Source: Ctenosaura bakeri
Taxonomy: Eukaryota > Chordata > Lepidosauria > Squamata > Iguanidae
Direction of reading: 5' to 3'
Length of the DNA: 64,000 bases
NCBI GenBank assembly: GCA_948474755.1
Contig: CAOLHI010001652.1
Coordinates: forward strand, 1 to 64,000
How positions within the stretch are numbered: position 1 is the stretch's first letter; every line of letters begins with the position of its first letter. The notes below the pieces were generated by a model. That model worked only from the letters and a program-made list of their open reading frames with translations, had not been told where the DNA came from and did not search any database. This document shows, in pieces, positions 61,130-64,000 of the stretch. Made by a program: the position numbers and the translations under genes.

Positions 61130-61605
61130 TACACGAGGCGCAGGGAGGAAAGGACCGGAAGAGAGGAAAGATGGCGGCGGCATAAGCAGATGCGTTTTGT
61201 TTCACTCCCTCCCTCCCTTAAAGGGAGCGCAGCTGCTTGGACGCTCTCACTCCCACATCGCACGGGTGCCCCTTCCTTCCTCCTTTCGTTCCTTTAAGGG
61301 CTTGGGAGTTGAGTGCGATACCCGCTGTAGCCCCTCAACCATGCTACACCCGCGAGCCCCTCTCGGTCTCCCCACCTCTGCCCCCCCACCCAGCAGGGAA
61401 AGACAGCGAAACGTCCCCACACGCACCCAACACACCTCCTTTCCCTTCCTGCCAGCACAGGGTCCCTTCTCACCACCTCTGCCCTCCCGCCCGGCAGGGA
61501 AACGTCCCCACACACGCCCAGCATGCCTCCTCCCAGCGCAGGGTCTCAGAAACAGCGCTCCCATTGGCTGTGAGGCCGCCTTCTTTCAAAAGGGGGCAGA
61601 GTGGG
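61130..61605. promoter_or_regulatory. CpG-rich promoter-like segment
   Basis: About 27 CpG are seen by eye in some 470 bp, against an AT-rich, CpG-poor background. ACCGGAAG (61154, ETS-type) is followed by AAGATGGCGGC (61168, YY1-type), the order found near start sites of CpG-island promoters, and CCATTGGCTG (a reverse CCAAT box) lies near 61561. The ATG in the YY1 site opens only a four-codon frame. A tandem duplication of about 90-100 bp spans 61370-61550. Whether it is active is unknown; it may be the promoter of an autonomous hAT ancestor. Confidence 0.4.
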
Positions 61606-61689
61606 ATAGAGGAGAAGTGATCCCTGTGAAATGGTCATTTGACTCCCAAAGGGGTTGCAACCCACAGGTTGAGAACCGCTGCTATAACG

Positions 61690-62610
61690 GAATCATGCCT
61701 CAAAAGTCCCATTTTTTTTCATATTTTGTAAATGCTGAAGTGTACACTTTCCCCACTATTCAGATACAGACAGTGTGTGTGCATATATCCCTCACCATGA
61801 ATGAAGGACAAGCTGCACAATGAGCAAAAGTAGGGGAGAAAAAAGGACAATGGGATCAAATAGTTCTTTTATTTCTTCATTCATATGTGATTGTGTGTGA
61901 GCCCTGCATTTTTCAGAAGTAAAATGCACTTACTGTTTCTTGATTTTCAACTGAATTGCAACCCTCGCTTTTATTCCCCTCAGTAAAATGTCAAGTGGGT
62001 GTTGCATGGAACTGGGGAAGCTATGTTCTCCAGGGAGCAGCCATCTTCAATAAGTGGAACTGTGGATTGCAGGAAGCTGCAGGCATAAAAGCTGCTGCAA
62101 AAGTGATTTCCATCTGAAAATTTAATCATTTCCCCTAGAAAAATGAACATGCAAGTTAAAGTGATGGCTTAACTGAAGTCATCAGGATTTTATAAAACAT
62201 AATTTATTTTTTTAAATGGTGCAATATTTACACTGAAATTAAATCTGTGTCACTGGGCACACTGTTTTTAAAACTTTCTATTGCTTTTTCCCAACTCTGG
62301 CATATACATATACACTTATCAAACTGGCACTTCTTGTTTGTGCAATACTGTTGTGTAAGGCTGACTTGCACCTTCAACTGAAATGCTAAAAAAAAAAATC
62401 AGGATAGCATTTGATTTAAATAATTGGCATTGGATTTGAATCTGTTCTCAATGAGATGTTTCCTACCATAGAACAGGAAGTGAGACTTGCATTTAATCAT
62501 TAAGACCTGACCATGTGTTACAACAACTAAGCCCACCTAGACACCTTTTGCTGCAAAGCCTGTACTTTGTCCTTGCAAATTGGCCAGTCTGCCTTAAAAC
62601 CAGTTCAACC
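61690..62610. other. No recognised feature
   Basis: Nothing assignable. Confidence 0.4.
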
Positions 62611-62612
62611 AG

Positions 62613-62670
62613 GAGAACATTAGCCTGTTAACCAAAAGTCCTTGATTCGATCCTGGGCTTTAGCAAAGCG
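62613..62670 (+). pseudogene. tRNA-Asn-like pseudogene or SINE head fragment
   Basis: CATTAGCCTGTTAACCAAAA resembles the D-arm to anticodon stem of tRNA-Asn with a GTT anticodon, and TTGATTCGATCCTGGG resembles its T-arm (B-box). The acceptor arm is not paired and the 5' part is not recognisable, so it is not a functional tRNA. Confidence 0.35.
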
Positions 62671-62881
62671 GCTGGGGCTTGCTGTGTAGGACTGAGCAGG
62701 CATGGTTCCATACTGTGCTTTTGGATTGGCTGTGGCTATAGCATGTTTGTGAGCTGTTGGATTAGAAATAGATTCCTGGAGAGTTAGTCCCTTTTCTGGG
62801 AAGGATGATGACTGGTTAAGACTCTGCCTCTTTTAGCAGACCTCACAAGTAGAAAGCACTGGATCTCTTGGATCTCTCTGA

Positions 62882-62953
62882 GGCCCTTTCTGCAGTAGAC
62901 TGTTATAGTGCTGCTGCTGCTGCTGCTGCTGCTACTACTACTACTACTACTAC

Positions 62954-63018
<65 letters not shown>

Positions 63019-63212
63019 TCCTCCTCCTCCTCCTCCTCCTCCTCCTCCTCCTCCTCCAAGGCGCCTCCCTAAACTGCAAACCCCAGGATTACTATTATTA
63101 CTATTACTACTACTACTATTCAAAGGCCCCTCCCTAAACTGCAAACCCAAGGATTACATAGGTTGTTGAAAGTGGAATAACAGCACTGGAACAGCCTAGT
63201 GCAGAAATGGCA
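62882..63212. mobile_element. Harbinger-like MITE, subfamily A, expanded by trinucleotide arrays
   Basis: Starts GGCCCTTTCTGCAG and ends GTGCAGAAATGGCA, with TGA before and TAA after. The typical core words TGTTATAGTGCT, CCTCCCTAAACTGCAAACCC and AGTGGAATAACAGCACT are present, but the centre is filled by trinucleotide arrays and the CTCCCTAAACTGCAAACCC block is duplicated (63066, 63130). Confidence 0.75.
62911..63057. repeat. Compound trinucleotide array (CTG)(CTA)(ATT)(CTC)
   Basis: Four arrays follow without spacer: about 7 CTG, 7 CTA, 21 ATT and 13 CTC units. A shorter ACT/ATT array lies at 63088-63120. Homopolymer-like frames on both strands come from this array. Confidence 0.95.
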
Positions 63213-64000
63213 TAAGGCTAGTTTTAGCAAAGTAAGCCAAACAGGCAACATGCAAATTTGATAGCTGAAAACTTTACTAAGTGCATTTAAAGATACATTC
63301 AAACCTACACACATGCAGTACCTAAGTCCTAGGTAACTACAGGGCAAATTGAAGAAGAGGAGAAGAGCCTTGAGGGAGAAGGAAGAAAGAGAGAAGAAGA
63401 GAGAGAGGAGTCTGTGCTTGTAAATACACCTGGAAGGTTTTCTGGTCACATGGCCTGCTTGCTTAGCTATATCCTCACAGTGGATGATTGAGCAAATGGG
63501 GAATGTTTTAGAGACAGCATGTATAGGGTAGAGGTATGCAGAAAACTCTGACTGTCTAAAGCATCCTTGCACTAATAACAAATAAGCAGAGGGGGTTAAA
63601 GAGAACACTTGGTTGGGAAGCATTTTCTAACAAGAGTTTCAGAAGGTATCTGGCTAACTGTTGTTAAGTACAGAGTGCACCATCATATGGCTTTTAGTCT
63701 GAGCCAGCAAGGCAAATCATGTTAATATTATCATTCTGAAACATTTTGAAAGCTACAGTCAGCAGATGAATGCTTGGGGAGCACTCCAGAGCTGGCTCCT
63801 GCTTTTTTTTAGGCTTTGAGTACTGACATATCTGTGGACTCAACTTAGTGGGCCTTCTTATCTTGGTTGTTTTCTCTGGTAGCTGCTGCTGCACTGTTAA
63901 AATGTAAACCGTGGCTTATGTTCGACTTGCATATAAGGATGAAGGCTTTCCAAACTGTTTTTCCCAGCTGGATGAGATTATAAGAGATTTCACACATTTT
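63213..64000. other. No recognised feature
   Basis: A GA-rich stretch at 63350-63410. The 167-residue minus-strand frame 63120-63623 begins in ordinary sequence and ends in the MITE; judged chance. Confidence 0.45.

Larger units (their letters stand above)
60794..61681. mobile_element. hAT-like termini around a CpG-rich interior
   Basis: TAGTGGTTCTCAACC at the left and the complement of CAGCGGTTCTCAACC at the right match at 13 of 15 positions and resemble SPIN/Charlie-type hAT ends. Near the right end GGGGTTGCAACCCACAGG is also typical. No 8-bp duplication is visible, and a GGAAACACTG end near 60940 means the left part could be a separate short element. The interior has no transposase. Confidence 0.5.

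Noticed and set aside
61197..61823. 208-residue Pro/Ser-rich frame
   Set aside because: Explained by GC-rich, duplicated CpG-island sequence inside hAT-like ends.
62613..62670. Functional tRNA-Asn gene
   Set aside because: No paired acceptor arm and a degraded D-arm region; at best a pseudogene or SINE head.
62784..63137. Homopolymeric Asn/Ser/Glu and Ile/Leu/Tyr frames
   Set aside because: Direct translation of the compound trinucleotide array.

Overview
The window reads as non-coding nuclear DNA of a squamate reptile, most likely a lizard. Three things point there: tRNA-derived SINEs that end in a BovB-like tail (Sauria type), a mix of CR1, L2-like and L1 LINEs with hAT, Tigger and Harbinger-like DNA transposons, and an AT-rich, repeat-dense background. 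I found no intact host gene, no convincing exon, no rRNA and no functional tRNA. The longest open frames lie in transposon relics, microsatellites or GC-rich repeats. The species is inferred from repeat types only.

The most striking content is a dense set of short palindromic DNA transposons (MITEs). They share terminal inverted repeats of the form GGCCMTTTCYGCAC and are bounded by 3-bp direct repeats (TAA, CTA, TCA, TGA, AGA, TAT), the pattern of the PIF/Harbinger superfamily. Nine copies have both ends and an exact 3-bp duplication, a tenth has a one-base mismatch in it, and more are partial. Three subfamilies can be told apart. Several sit inside other repeats, and paralogous empty sites within the window confirm the insertion boundaries.

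Layout. 1-2.9 kb: L1 3' end, GC-rich MITE, L2-like LINE pieces, and a copy of an unclassified 0.33-0.38 kb inverted-repeat element ('repeat R'). 2.9-9.8 kb: mostly unassigned, with a CR1 3' end and MITE relics. 9.8-12.5 kb: a second MITE type and two LTRs facing each other, one with a tRNA-Leu primer-binding site. 14.3-19.2 kb: MITE cluster nested in repeat R. 20-26.2 kb: Tigger end, MITEs, a 1.4-kb hAT-like element with an exact 8-bp target duplication, repeat R. 26-33.7 kb: SINE, L1 fragment, Tigger-like element, mostly unassigned. 33.7-35.8 kb: L1 ORF2 3' part. 37.9-38.5 kb: SINE split by a MITE. 40.7-42.4 kb: L2-like LINE with a nearly open reverse transcriptase on the minus strand. 43-48.4 kb: SINEs, inverted-repeat elements, one split repeat. 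49.5-50.4 and 58.5-59.5 kb: two solo LTRs of one ERV family. 60.8-61.7 kb: hAT-like ends around a CpG-rich, promoter-like segment. 62.9-63.2 kb: a MITE carrying a large compound trinucleotide array.

There is no operon-like cooperation to describe. What the window shows is layers of transposition: LINE, SINE, LTR and repeat R insertions, several of them later hit by the Harbinger-like MITEs, and in one case microsatellite growth inside a MITE.
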